Shown here one piece after another: positions 8,316 to 15,917 of a stretch of DNA of 34,016 bases. The position numbers and the translations under genes were made by a program. The notes below the pieces were generated by a model, which saw nothing but the letters and a program-made list of their open reading frames with translations, did no database searches and was not told where the DNA came from. This stretch comes from Streptomyces acidicola. GTDB taxonomy: Bacteria > Actinomycetota > Actinomycetes > Streptomycetales > Streptomycetaceae. Every line of letters begins with the position of its first letter. Positions within the stretch are counted from its first letter, which is position 1. Location of the stretch: positions 1-34,016 of the forward strand of contig NZ_VMNX01000092.1 in the NCBI RefSeq assembly GCF_009377235.1, in the 5' to 3' direction.

Positions 8316-8634
8316 TCATCGCTCGGGGAACTCGTGGGCACGGCTCCACGCGGGCTGCGTTCTCTGGCTCGTGAACCATCCCGAGGTGCCGAACACCCGG
8401 CAAGCTTGGAGGACTTGGCTTGCCCGCACTCGCACCTGCTGTAACCAGAACGGCAACCAAGGGGGGCAGGTTTCTCCTGCTCGGAGGGCCTGTGCGCCTG
8501 GAACTGTTACTGGCCTCTTGTGGCAGTGCTTGTGCCTCGAAGGTTCGGCAGAGAGGGCGGGTCAGCGCGCCTTGATGCGTGAGCGAGTGGCGCACACAGG
8601 CCCGCAACCTCCACCAACATGCTCGCGGTCAGGT

Positions 8635-9540
8635 TCAGGGACTCGGCTTGTCCCTGCATGATCTGGAGTCGATGGAGGCGGCAGTGGGCCGGTACTGCGT
8701 CTGCCACGCTTCCTCGTTCGTCGGGATCAGTTTCAGCGTCTCCTCGATGTCCGCCATCCAGTCGCTGCTGTTGACGTAATCCTTCACGATCTCGCGCAGC
8801 CTTTCGCAGTCCGCCCGGTGTTCCTTGGGCATACCGATGCCGTAGTACTGGGGCGGGCCGACCGTCAGGTCCGGCAGTACCCGCAACCGGTCCTCGGCGT
8901 ACTGGCCCGCGAAGCCGTAGAGGATCATCTGGTCCGTGGACACCGCATCGGCCGTGCCCTGCCGCACATCGTCGAGACAATCGGAGGCGTCGCCGCGCTC
9001 GTAGACGTCGATGGCGTCGTACGACTGGCGGGACAGAACCTCGGCGGAGGTCGTGCCCTTCCAGGTACACACGCGCCGTCCGTCCAGGTCCTTGACGGTG
9101 CGGATGTCTCGGCCGTTCTTCCCCACCATGAAGCCCTGGTACGTAACGGCGTACGGGCCGACGAAGTCGATTTCCTTCATGCGGTCCTCGGTGATCGAGA
9201 ACGTGGCGATGACCAGATCGGCCTCCCCCGAGGTGATCGCCGTCACGCGCTCGTCGGACGGGACGTCGATCGGGCGGCTCGGCTGGAGTCCGAGATCGTC
9301 CACTATCCGCGTACCCAGCAGGTAGTCGAAGCCCGAGTAGTTGTAGTCGGGCTTGTACGAGGTGCCGGGCTGGTCGTTCTTGTGTGCGATGGTGATGCGG
9401 TTCTTGCCAAGGAACGTCGGCTCCGAGCCGCTACATGCGGCTGCGACGCTCATCAGGACGACGGTAAGGACAAGGATCAGAGGGCGGGGTCGTCTCAGCG
9501 CGGCCCGAGCCCGACCACGACCGACCATGGATCCGCTCAT
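8635..9540 (-). CDS. Orphan type-3 solute-binding lipoprotein (amino-acid-binding-like)
   Basis: A 301-residue protein with a basic N-terminus, a hydrophobic signal segment (LILVLTVVLMSVAAAC) and a lipobox Cys at residue 36, so it should be a lipoprotein on the outer face of the membrane. The mature part follows the family-3 substrate-binding pattern: YSGFDYLLGTRIVDDLG, ITSGEADLVIATFSITEDR, DFVGPYAVTYQGFMV, and VCTWKGTTS. Arg and Asp of these motifs normally bind the amino acid. No ABC permease or ATPase gene is adjacent; instead it is the third gene of an operon with a membrane protein and a small helical protein. That suggests a sensing rather than an uptake role. I chose the ATG at 9540, which has AGGGGGAAG just upstream, over the ATG at 9564. 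Confidence 0.88.
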   Translation of the reverse strand: MSGSMVGRGRARAALRRPRPLILVLTVVLMSVAAACSGSEPTFLGKNRITIAHKNDQPGTSYKPDYNYSGFDYLLGTRIVDDLGLQPSRPIDVPSDERVTAITSGEADLVIATFSITEDRMKEIDFVGPYAVTYQGFMVGKNGRDIRTVKDLDGRRVCTWKGTTSAEVLSRQSYDAIDVYERGDASDCLDDVRQGTADAVSTDQMILYGFAGQYAEDRLRVLPDLTVGPPQYYGIGMPKEHRADCERLREIVKDYVNSSDWMADIEETLKLIPTNEEAWQTQYRPTAASIDSRSCRDKPSP

Positions 9541-9556
9541 TTCTTCCCCCTGGTCA

Positions 9557-10282
9557 TCAGCCATGAAGAACCGCCCGCCCCACGGAGAAATCCATCAGAC
9601 ACCCCCGTTGGGTGTGCACGGTCACGGTGATGGAGCGCTCGCCGCTCCAGTTCCCGCCCAGTTTCAACTGGGCAGTGGCGCCCGGGACGAGGGAGCGGTT
9701 TCCGCCCGCAGGGGCCTGTCCGGTGAGCCCGACGTCGAAGGTGGTGTCCGGCAGACAGGACTGGGCGCCGGCCGCGCCTTCCGCGACACTCATGGTGAGG
9801 CGCAGGTTCTGCCGCGCGGTTTCGCTGTGTACGACCACCGCGAGCTCGGCGCCGTCGCCGACCGGAGTTGTCTGCGTGACCTTGGTGCTTCCCGTGACGT
9901 CCACCTCGCCGTGCATGCGCAGATCCTGCATCAGCGTCAGCCCGATCACCGCGACGCCGACGGAGGCCCACGACGCGCCGGCCCGTAGTCCTCGATGCCA
10001 CCCGACGCCGTACTGAGCCCGCCAGAACGTGGCGGCCAGGGGCACGAGGAAAGCCGCGTACACCCCGATGAACTGGGTCAGCTGTCCGTCCGGCTGCAGC
10101 AGCAGCGCGACGGTGCCGAGTGCGAAGACGAGGCCGCAGGGAACCCAGTTCCACACGCTCCATTTCTCGACGCCGGTGAGGAGGGAGATGAACACGTTTC
10201 CGGCGAGTTTGGCAATGCTCAGCGAGCCGCTGCCGTCACTGCGCGAGTAGTTGTTCTCTTCCTCCGCCCGGGGCGTCGTCAT
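9557..10282 (-). CDS. Membrane protein of unknown function with N-terminal Gly/Val motif
   Basis: A 241-residue protein. A soluble N-terminus (1-40) carries a motif, G17-S-G-S-L-S-I-A-K-L-A-G-N-V-F31, preceded six residues earlier by Asn11. This lines up with the C-terminal motif of the upstream gene product. Three hydrophobic segments follow (about 47-63, 71-88 and 104-119), then an extracytoplasmic-looking beta-rich domain (about 122-241) with two Cys (in QSCLPDTTF and RGCLMDF) that could form a disulfide. The start ATG overlaps the upstream stop as ATGA, and the stop lies 16 nt before the lipoprotein start. I do not recognise the family; the architecture suits a protein linking an outside domain to a cytosolic motif. 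Confidence 0.8.
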   Translation of the reverse strand: MTTPRAEEENNYSRSDGSGSLSIAKLAGNVFISLLTGVEKWSVWNWVPCGLVFALGTVALLLQPDGQLTQFIGVYAAFLVPLAATFWRAQYGVGWHRGLRAGASWASVGVAVIGLTLMQDLRMHGEVDVTGSTKVTQTTPVGDGAELAVVVHSETARQNLRLTMSVAEGAAGAQSCLPDTTFDVGLTGQAPAGGNRSLVPGATAQLKLGGNWSGERSITVTVHTQRGCLMDFSVGRAVLHG

Positions 10283-10746
10283 CTCCCGTCACCCGCGTCT
10301 CCGGGTCGGTAACCCGCGTGCACGTCGCCCACGACCTGCCCGACAGCGATCGCACCCGGGCCTGTGGCGTGGGCGGTGTTGGTGACGGAACCCGGCTGCG
10401 CCAGCGCGGCCCCTCGCTTGATGTGCCGGAGCAGTGACTCCTCGGTCAGGCCGCTCTCGTGGTCCAGCAGCCAGTGGCCGATCGCGGTCTCCAGGGCATT
10501 CCTGTGGGCCCTGTCGAGGCTCTCTACAAGCCCGGCAATCTCCGTGGCTGCCCCGCTCCGGCCCTCCTCCGCCCCAAGCCGGTCCGTTTCTCGGCCCAGG
10601 ACTCGCATGAGGAAGCTACGCCCCCGCTCCACCGTGCTGTCGGCCACCCGTGACTGTGCGGAGTCGATCACGGCCTGCCCCATGGAGGAGGCAGCCAGCG
10701 TGAGGTAGGGGGCGAGCTGGGCAGCCAGAGACATGAGATCTGACAC
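10279..10746 (-). CDS. Small helical protein with C-terminal RHIM/PP-like amyloid motif
   Basis: A 155-residue protein starting at GTG 10746, which has GGAGGA seven nt upstream; the longer ATG at 10761 overlaps that site. Residues 1-115 are predicted helical and rich in Ala, Leu and Arg (SDLMSLAAQLAPYLTLAAS; ALETAIGHWLLDHESG). The last 35 residues change character: Asn123, then G129-P-G-A-I-A-V-G-Q-V-V-G-D-V-H143. This resembles the pseudo-RHIM/PP-type amyloid signalling motifs reported in actinobacterial NLR-associated proteins (pattern near VVQAGxIxGxV), although the Gln before the central Gly is Ala here. It is the first gene of a three-gene operon and overlaps the next gene by ATGA. Function by family is not established. 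Confidence 0.78.
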   Translation of the reverse strand: MSDLMSLAAQLAPYLTLAASSMGQAVIDSAQSRVADSTVERGRSFLMRVLGRETDRLGAEEGRSGAATEIAGLVESLDRAHRNALETAIGHWLLDHESGLTEESLLRHIKRGAALAQPGSVTNTAHATGPGAIAVGQVVGDVHAGYRPGDAGDGR

Positions 10747-10961
10747 GCGGGCGTCCTCCATCGCTGCAGGGCAGTACTTCGTGTAACCAACACAGGTTTG
10801 GGAAACGGGAGTTACCCACATCCGGTGATTTGTATGCCTGGGTTCGACGGAGCCGAGGAGTCCTGGCGGCCTGCTGTACAGCGGGTGGGGAAGTGGGACG
10901 GCAAACCGTACTGACAGCGCAGTGGCATGGTTGGCCATGCCTTGCTTCTGTGCGCTTGCAT

Positions 10962-11087
10962 CTTCCGTGCGAACTCGCCGAAGCCGTCGGCATGGAACAG
11001 TCGGCCTGCTCCCACCAGCTGCGCCTGCTGCGCAACCTGGGCCTGGTCACCGGTGAGCGCCACGGCCGGTCGATCATCCACACCCTC
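10962..11087 (+). pseudogene. ArsR-family regulator remnant (HTH core only)
   Basis: The plus frame reads ELAEAVGMEQSACSHQLRLL followed by RNLGLVTGERHGRSIIHTL. This is the recognition-helix and wing core of an ArsR/SmtB metal-type regulator: helix alpha-R with SACSHQLRLL, then the beta-wing ERHGRSIIH. The conserved N-terminal helix and the C-terminal helices with metal ligands are absent, and the flanking frame shows no further similarity. It is about 42 codons of a normally 95-125-residue gene, so it is a fragment. Confidence 0.6.
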
Positions 11088-11619
11088 GCAGTGGGGGATC
11101 GAGACCGGGCCGGCCGACCGTGCCTCCCACGGCTGTGGACCGTTTCCTCCGCACTCGCGGCACGGCGCCGCCGAGTGCGCGATCACGGCACTCACCGCCG
11201 GGAGATGTGGTCTGTGAGCAGCGTCGGCACGTGGATCTGCGCCTGCTGCTCGCGAGTTCGAGGCGCCGATGCGACGCAGACGTTGAATTCGGCTGTCGCA
11301 CGAGGCCACGTGGCCGACCTCCACACCGACCGGGCCCGCGAGTGCGGGATCCTTCCGGCCATACGTCGTGCCCGGCTGCCGCGGTATGGGCTTTCGCTCC
11401 ACCATCCGTGCTCCCGGACCGTGGGTTCCCTCCGTGGCCGGGTCGCCGCGCGGCGCCCACCATGTGCGCCATGGCGATGACGGACACCCGCCGAACACCT
11501 GGTTGAAGACGCTGCGCAAGCGTGCCGAGATCTGATTCCACCCACCGCACAGCCTCACCGACGCCTTGGACGACCTGCCCCGCACACAGAGCTCGCCCCC
11601 GGAACCTGGAGCCGCATCC
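11088..11619. other. Non-coding or decayed stretch between ArsR remnant and hydrolase gene
   Basis: All frames here are either short or have poor codon bias, and I recognise no domain. It probably holds more decayed gene sequence plus the promoter and leader of the secreted hydrolase at 11620. Confidence 0.4.
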
Positions 11620-12993
11620 ATGCACCCCAGTCGACGAAGCACTCTTCTGTCTGCAGCCCTGCTCGCCACGGCGGCGATGACCCCCGGCGCCGCGGCCCGT
11701 GCTGCCGACAACGCGCCCGGCCGCTGTGGCCACCGGCACCGGATCAACGTCCCCGGTGCCGAACTCCAGCAGATCTCCTGTCACGACGACCTGACCACCA
11801 GCGCACTCGCCGGCACCCCTTACACCGACACCGCCGACCAGGCCGGCCTCATGGCCCGGGGCACCTACATCCCCTCCGGTGTGCCCGGCCTGCAGATCGA
11901 CGGCTACTTCCCCGATTCCTCGCACCTGAACACCACCCACGGCTGGAACCACGACGCCCAGTTCGTCATCCGGCTGCCCGAGCAGTGGAACGGCAAGCTG
12001 GTCGTGACCGGCGCGCCCGGCGTGCGCAGGCAGTACTCCCTGGACGCCCTCATCTGCGACTGGGTGCTGGCCCAGGGCTACGCGTTCGCCTCCACCGACA
12101 AGGGAAACAGCGGCCCCGACTTCTACACCGACGGGAAGCAGCCGGGCGGCGCGCTCGCCGAATGGAACCTGCGCACCACCCAACTCACCCGCGCGGCCAA
12201 GAGGGTGGTCGCCCAGCACTACGGGCACGCCCCACGGCGCACCTACATGACCGGCATCTCCAACGGCGGTTACCTCACTCGCTGGCAGTTGGAGAACCAT
12301 CCCGGGCTCTACGACGGCGGCGTCGACTGGGAAGGCGCCCTGTGGCGTCCCGACGGCCCCAACCTGTTCACCTTCCTGCCCACCGCGGTCGCCCGCCAAC
12401 TGGGCCGGGCCGACGACGAGGACATGTACGCGGCCGGGTTCACCCGGGGCACGGAGTTCCTGTGGCCGTACCACGAGAAGGCGTACTGGGGCCTGACCCA
12501 GAAGACCTACCGCGCCGCATTCGACCCCGGCTACGACCCCGACTGCCCCGGCGCTTCGGCAGGATCCACCACCGAGGAAATCCTCGCCCCCTGCCCCTCC
12601 GACGCCGCCTACGGCTACGCGACGCGGCCCCGTTCGGTCCATGACGCCGTCGCCCGGATCTCACTCACCGGCCGTATCGGCAAGCCCATGATCACTCTGC
12701 ACGGCACGCTGGACGCGCTGCTGCCCATCGGCGTCCAGTCCGACGTCTACGCGCGCATGGTCGCCGCCCAGGGCAGGGCCGGTCTGCACCGCTACTACCG
12801 CATCGAGGGTGGCACCCATGTCGACAGCCTCTACGACACCTACCCCGACAAGCTGCGGCCGATCCTGCCTTGCTACCGAGCCGCTTTCACCGCCATGACG
12901 GACTGGGTGGAGCACCGCGAGGAGCCACCGGCCGGCCGGACCGTCCCCAGACCCACCTCCGGCGACCTCGTCAACACCGGCTCCCTGGACTGA
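11620..12993 (+). CDS. Secreted alpha/beta hydrolase (tannase/3HB-oligomer-hydrolase-like)
   Basis: A 457-residue protein with a signal peptide (RRSTLLSAALLATAAMTPG then AARA-AD). The nucleophile elbow is TGISNGG with Ser214; the likely acid is Asp365 in HGTLDALLP and the base His400 in GGTHVDS. The order Ser-Asp-His and the PGLYDGGVDWEGALW segment resemble tannase/feruloyl-esterase and 3-hydroxybutyrate-oligomer hydrolase families. The protein lacks the length of typical oligomer hydrolases (near 700 residues). Paired Cys suggest disulfides, as expected for export. The ATG is preceded by CTGGAG about 9 nt upstream. It lies 153 bp ahead of, and in line with, a PHB-depolymerase-like gene, which suggests a polymer depolymerase plus a companion esterase. 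Confidence 0.82.
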   Translation: MHPSRRSTLLSAALLATAAMTPGAAARAADNAPGRCGHRHRINVPGAELQQISCHDDLTTSALAGTPYTDTADQAGLMARGTYIPSGVPGLQIDGYFPDSSHLNTTHGWNHDAQFVIRLPEQWNGKLVVTGAPGVRRQYSLDALICDWVLAQGYAFASTDKGNSGPDFYTDGKQPGGALAEWNLRTTQLTRAAKRVVAQHYGHAPRRTYMTGISNGGYLTRWQLENHPGLYDGGVDWEGALWRPDGPNLFTFLPTAVARQLGRADDEDMYAAGFTRGTEFLWPYHEKAYWGLTQKTYRAAFDPGYDPDCPGASAGSTTEEILAPCPSDAAYGYATRPRSVHDAVARISLTGRIGKPMITLHGTLDALLPIGVQSDVYARMVAAQGRAGLHRYYRIEGGTHVDSLYDTYPDKLRPILPCYRAAFTAMTDWVEHREEPPAGRTVPRPTSGDLVNTGSLD

Positions 12994-13146
12994 TCCCTCC
13001 TCGCCCACCGCGCCCCGGCAGCGGCACTTACGGCCCCGGCAGGCCGGACGTAACGTCCCTGTCACTCCCAAGCCGTGCGCCCACATGCGAAGCAGGGGCA
13101 CCTCCCACCTCGACCTCCCCACCCGTCGCGATCACCAGGTGGCACG

Positions 13147-14634
13147 ATGAACCCCACATCCCTCCATTCGCTTCCGCGCCGCCCGCGGCGCCTCACGTGG
13201 CCGCGTCCCGTATCCCCGGCCGTGCTGGTCCTGTCCCTGATCGCCGTGCTCCTCGGACTCTCCCCGGCCCCGGCGCAGGCGGCGAGCCCGCAGGAGGTCA
13301 CAGGCTTCGGCTCCAACCCGGGCAATCTGCGCATGTTCCAGTACGTTCCCGGCAACCTGCCTTCCGGTGCGCCGCTCGTCATGGCCCTGCACGGCTGCAC
13401 CCAGAGCGCCAGTGACTACTACGCCCACTCCGGCTGGCCCAAGTACGCCGACATGTACGGCTTCGCGCTGGTCTTCCCGCAGACCACCAGCTCCAACAAC
13501 GCCAACTCCTGCTTCAACTGGTTCCAGTCCTCCGACTACACCCGTGACCGGGGTGAGGCGCTGTCCATCAAGCAGATGGTGGACTACGCCAAGTCCCACT
13601 ACGGCAGCGACCCCAGCCGCGTCTACATCACAGGGCTGTCGGCCGGCGGTGCGATGACCTCGGCCATGCTCGCCGGCTACCCCGACGTGTTCGCGGGTGG
13701 CGCCATCGGCTCCGGTATTCCGGCGGGCTGCGCGACCGACCTCTCCAGCGCCCTGACCTGCCAGTACAGCGGGGTGAACAAGACTCCGCAGCAGTGGGGG
13801 GACGCGGTCCGCAGCGCGTCCGGCGGCTGGGGCGGGCCCTGGCCCCGCGTCGCGATCTGGCAGGGCACCGCCGACAGCACGGTCAACCCGGCCAACGCCA
13901 CCGAGGAACGGGACCAGTGGACCAACGTCTGGGGCATCAGCCAGACCCCGTCCTCGACCCGGAGCCTGACCGGCGGCACCACGCAGGCGGTGTACAACGA
14001 CGCGAACGGCGAGCCCGCGGTGGAGACCTTCTCCGTCGCCGGAATGGCACACGGCCTCGCGGTCAACCCCGGATCCGGCACCGACCAGTGCGGCAGCACG
14101 GGTACGTACTACCTCAACTACATCTGCTCCTCGTACTGGACCGCCAAGTTCTGGGGTCTGGACACCTCGGGCGGAGACGGTACCGGAGACCTTCCGGCAC
14201 CCACCGGGCTCACGGTCACCGGCACGACCGACACCGCCGTGTCGCTGTCCTGGTCCGCGGTGAGCGGCGCGGCGTCGTACACCGTGTACCGCGGCGGCAC
14301 CAAGGCCGGCTCCGTCACCGGCACGTCGTACACCGACACGGGGCTCAACTCCGGTACGAGGTACAGCTACACCGTCGCAGCCGTTGACTCCGCGGGAGCG
14401 GTCGGCAGCCAGTCGCCGGCGGTCTCGGCGACCACCACCGGGTACCAGCCGCGGTGCTTCACCGACAACAACTACAACCAGGTCGCGGCGGGCCGCGCCC
14501 ACCAGAGCGGCGGCTATGTCTACGCGGGCGGATCCAACCAGAACATGGGCCTCTACAACGTCGCTGTCACCCACACCCTGGAGGAGACCTCGCCCGGCTA
14601 CTACGTGATCGCCGACTCGGGCTGCCCGTCCTGA
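13147..14634 (+). CDS. Extracellular short-chain PHB depolymerase-like esterase with FnIII and C-terminal domains
   Basis: A 495-residue secreted enzyme. Signal peptide to about residue 45 (LIAVLLGLSPAPAQA-AS). The catalytic domain (about 50-338) has the oxyanion motif LHGCTQSASDY, the lipase box GLSAGG with Ser165, Asp243 in GTADSTV and His302 in MAHGLAV, plus CFNWF, all typical of esterase-type PHB depolymerases and related feruloyl/acetylxylan esterases. A fibronectin type III domain follows (about 350-430), then a 60-residue C-terminal domain (YQPRCFTDNNYNQVAAGRAH...) likely to bind polymer. The order catalytic-FnIII-binding domain is the known depolymerase layout. The ATG follows AGGTGG. 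The substrate could be another polyester or a plant cell-wall ester. Confidence 0.9.
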   Translation: MNPTSLHSLPRRPRRLTWPRPVSPAVLVLSLIAVLLGLSPAPAQAASPQEVTGFGSNPGNLRMFQYVPGNLPSGAPLVMALHGCTQSASDYYAHSGWPKYADMYGFALVFPQTTSSNNANSCFNWFQSSDYTRDRGEALSIKQMVDYAKSHYGSDPSRVYITGLSAGGAMTSAMLAGYPDVFAGGAIGSGIPAGCATDLSSALTCQYSGVNKTPQQWGDAVRSASGGWGGPWPRVAIWQGTADSTVNPANATEERDQWTNVWGISQTPSSTRSLTGGTTQAVYNDANGEPAVETFSVAGMAHGLAVNPGSGTDQCGSTGTYYLNYICSSYWTAKFWGLDTSGGDGTGDLPAPTGLTVTGTTDTAVSLSWSAVSGAASYTVYRGGTKAGSVTGTSYTDTGLNSGTRYSYTVAAVDSAGAVGSQSPAVSATTTGYQPRCFTDNNYNQVAAGRAHQSGGYVYAGGSNQNMGLYNVAVTHTLEETSPGYYVIADSGCPS

Positions 14635-14684
14635 CACACCCCACGGGCTCCGGTGGCGGCCTCGCCGAGGCGGCCCTGCGGGCC

Positions 14685-15887
14685 CTACGGAGCGATGGCG
14701 ACGGGAAGCCTCCTGAGGGAACGCGACCGCCACGACGTACGCCACTGGAGCTGCTCGGGCGGAACGGCGAGATCCAGGTGGGGGAAGCGCCTGAGCAGGG
14801 TGCCGAGGGCGATCTGGATCTGCATCCGTGCCAGGGGCGCGCCGAGGCAGTAGTGCACGCCCTGACCGAGAGCCAGATGCGCCTTGTCCTCCCGGTGAAG
14901 GTCGAACCGGTCCGGGCCGGGGTAGCGGTCCGGGTCCCGATGGGCCGATGCCACGCAGAGGATGAGCGTGTCTCCACGCGGTATCCGTACGCCGCCGATC
15001 TCGATGTCCTCGGTGGCGAAACGGCGAATGGCCATGAGGTTGGGAAGGGCGAAACGAAGCAGCTCTTCCACGGCTTCCGGCAACAGGTCGTGGTCGGCGC
15101 GCAGTTGGTCGAGCTGCTCGCGGTGCACGAGCAGGGTGTACAGCCCGTTGCCGATGAGGTGCTGAACGTTCTCGACGCCGGCGGTGAGAATCAGGAACGC
15201 GAGAGAGCTGAGTTCGTCCTCGGAGAGCCGGTCGTCGAGGTCGCGGGCGGCGATCAGTGCGGAGAGCAGGTCGTCGCCCGGTTCCTCGCGCCTGGCGGCG
15301 ACGAGGTCGACGAAGAACCGGTGGAGCCTGCCGATCGCCTCGGGAATCTCACGGGGGTCCTCAGGGGCGACCATGGTGGTGACCCACTGGGCGAACGGCT
15401 TACGGGACTCCTCGGGGACGGCGAAGAGGTCGCCGATGACCATGAGCGGCAGCGGACCGGCGAAATCGGCCACGAGGTCGGGCTCGTCGCGAGAGGCGAG
15501 AGCGTCGGCCAGCCGTTCCGCGGCGCCCTGCACCGACGTACGCAGGTCTTCGACGCGGAGTGGGGTGAAGCCCTTGGAGACCAGACGGCGAAGCCGCAGA
15601 TGGTCCTCCCCGTCCATGTTGAGGAGATTGGCGTCGAGGGCGGGCGGAAGCGAGAAGCCCTTGTAGCCGTTGCTCGAGTACGCCTTGTCGAGCGACAGCC
15701 GCTGATCGGACATCCACACGCGTACGTCTGCCTCGCGAGTCACGAGCCAGACCGGAGCTCCGTCGGGAAGCGCCACCCGGTGCACGGGGGTCTCGGTGCG
15801 GAGCCGGGCGTATAAGGCGTAGGGGTCGGCGGCGAAGGAACTGTCGAACGGCTGGGGCAACGCATACGTGTCTGTCGTGGAACGCAC
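14685..15887 (-). CDS. Cytochrome P450 with Asn at the oxygen-activating I-helix position
   Basis: A 400-residue soluble bacterial P450. The heme loop is LALGQGVHYCLGAPLAR with Cys347, the K-helix ExxR is E275-L-L-R278, and the I-helix reads TAGVENVQ, where Asn240 occupies the position of the usual Thr of AG(D/E)T. Such substitutions occur in some macrolide and biosynthetic P450s that use substrate-assisted proton delivery. The GTG start has AAGGAG five nt upstream. It begins 30 nt after the stop of the caspase-STAND-WD40 gene on the same strand, so co-transcription is likely. It is convergent with the PHB depolymerase gene. No ferredoxin gene is adjacent. Substrate unknown. Confidence 0.92.
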   Translation of the reverse strand: MRSTTDTYALPQPFDSSFAADPYALYARLRTETPVHRVALPDGAPVWLVTREADVRVWMSDQRLSLDKAYSSNGYKGFSLPPALDANLLNMDGEDHLRLRRLVSKGFTPLRVEDLRTSVQGAAERLADALASRDEPDLVADFAGPLPLMVIGDLFAVPEESRKPFAQWVTTMVAPEDPREIPEAIGRLHRFFVDLVAARREEPGDDLLSALIAARDLDDRLSEDELSSLAFLILTAGVENVQHLIGNGLYTLLVHREQLDQLRADHDLLPEAVEELLRFALPNLMAIRRFATEDIEIGGVRIPRGDTLILCVASAHRDPDRYPGPDRFDLHREDKAHLALGQGVHYCLGAPLARMQIQIALGTLLRRFPHLDLAVPPEQLQWRTSWRSRSLRRLPVAIAP

Positions 15888-15917
15888 GTCATCTCCTTGG
15901 CGTGGTGGACCGCAACC

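Noticed and set aside
8635..9540. Solute-binding lipoprotein as part of an amino-acid ABC importer
   Set aside because: No permease or ATPase gene lies on either side; neighbours are unrelated membrane and helical proteins.
11088..11619. Continuation of the ArsR remnant into a cation-efflux gene
   Set aside because: No transporter motifs appear in any frame.
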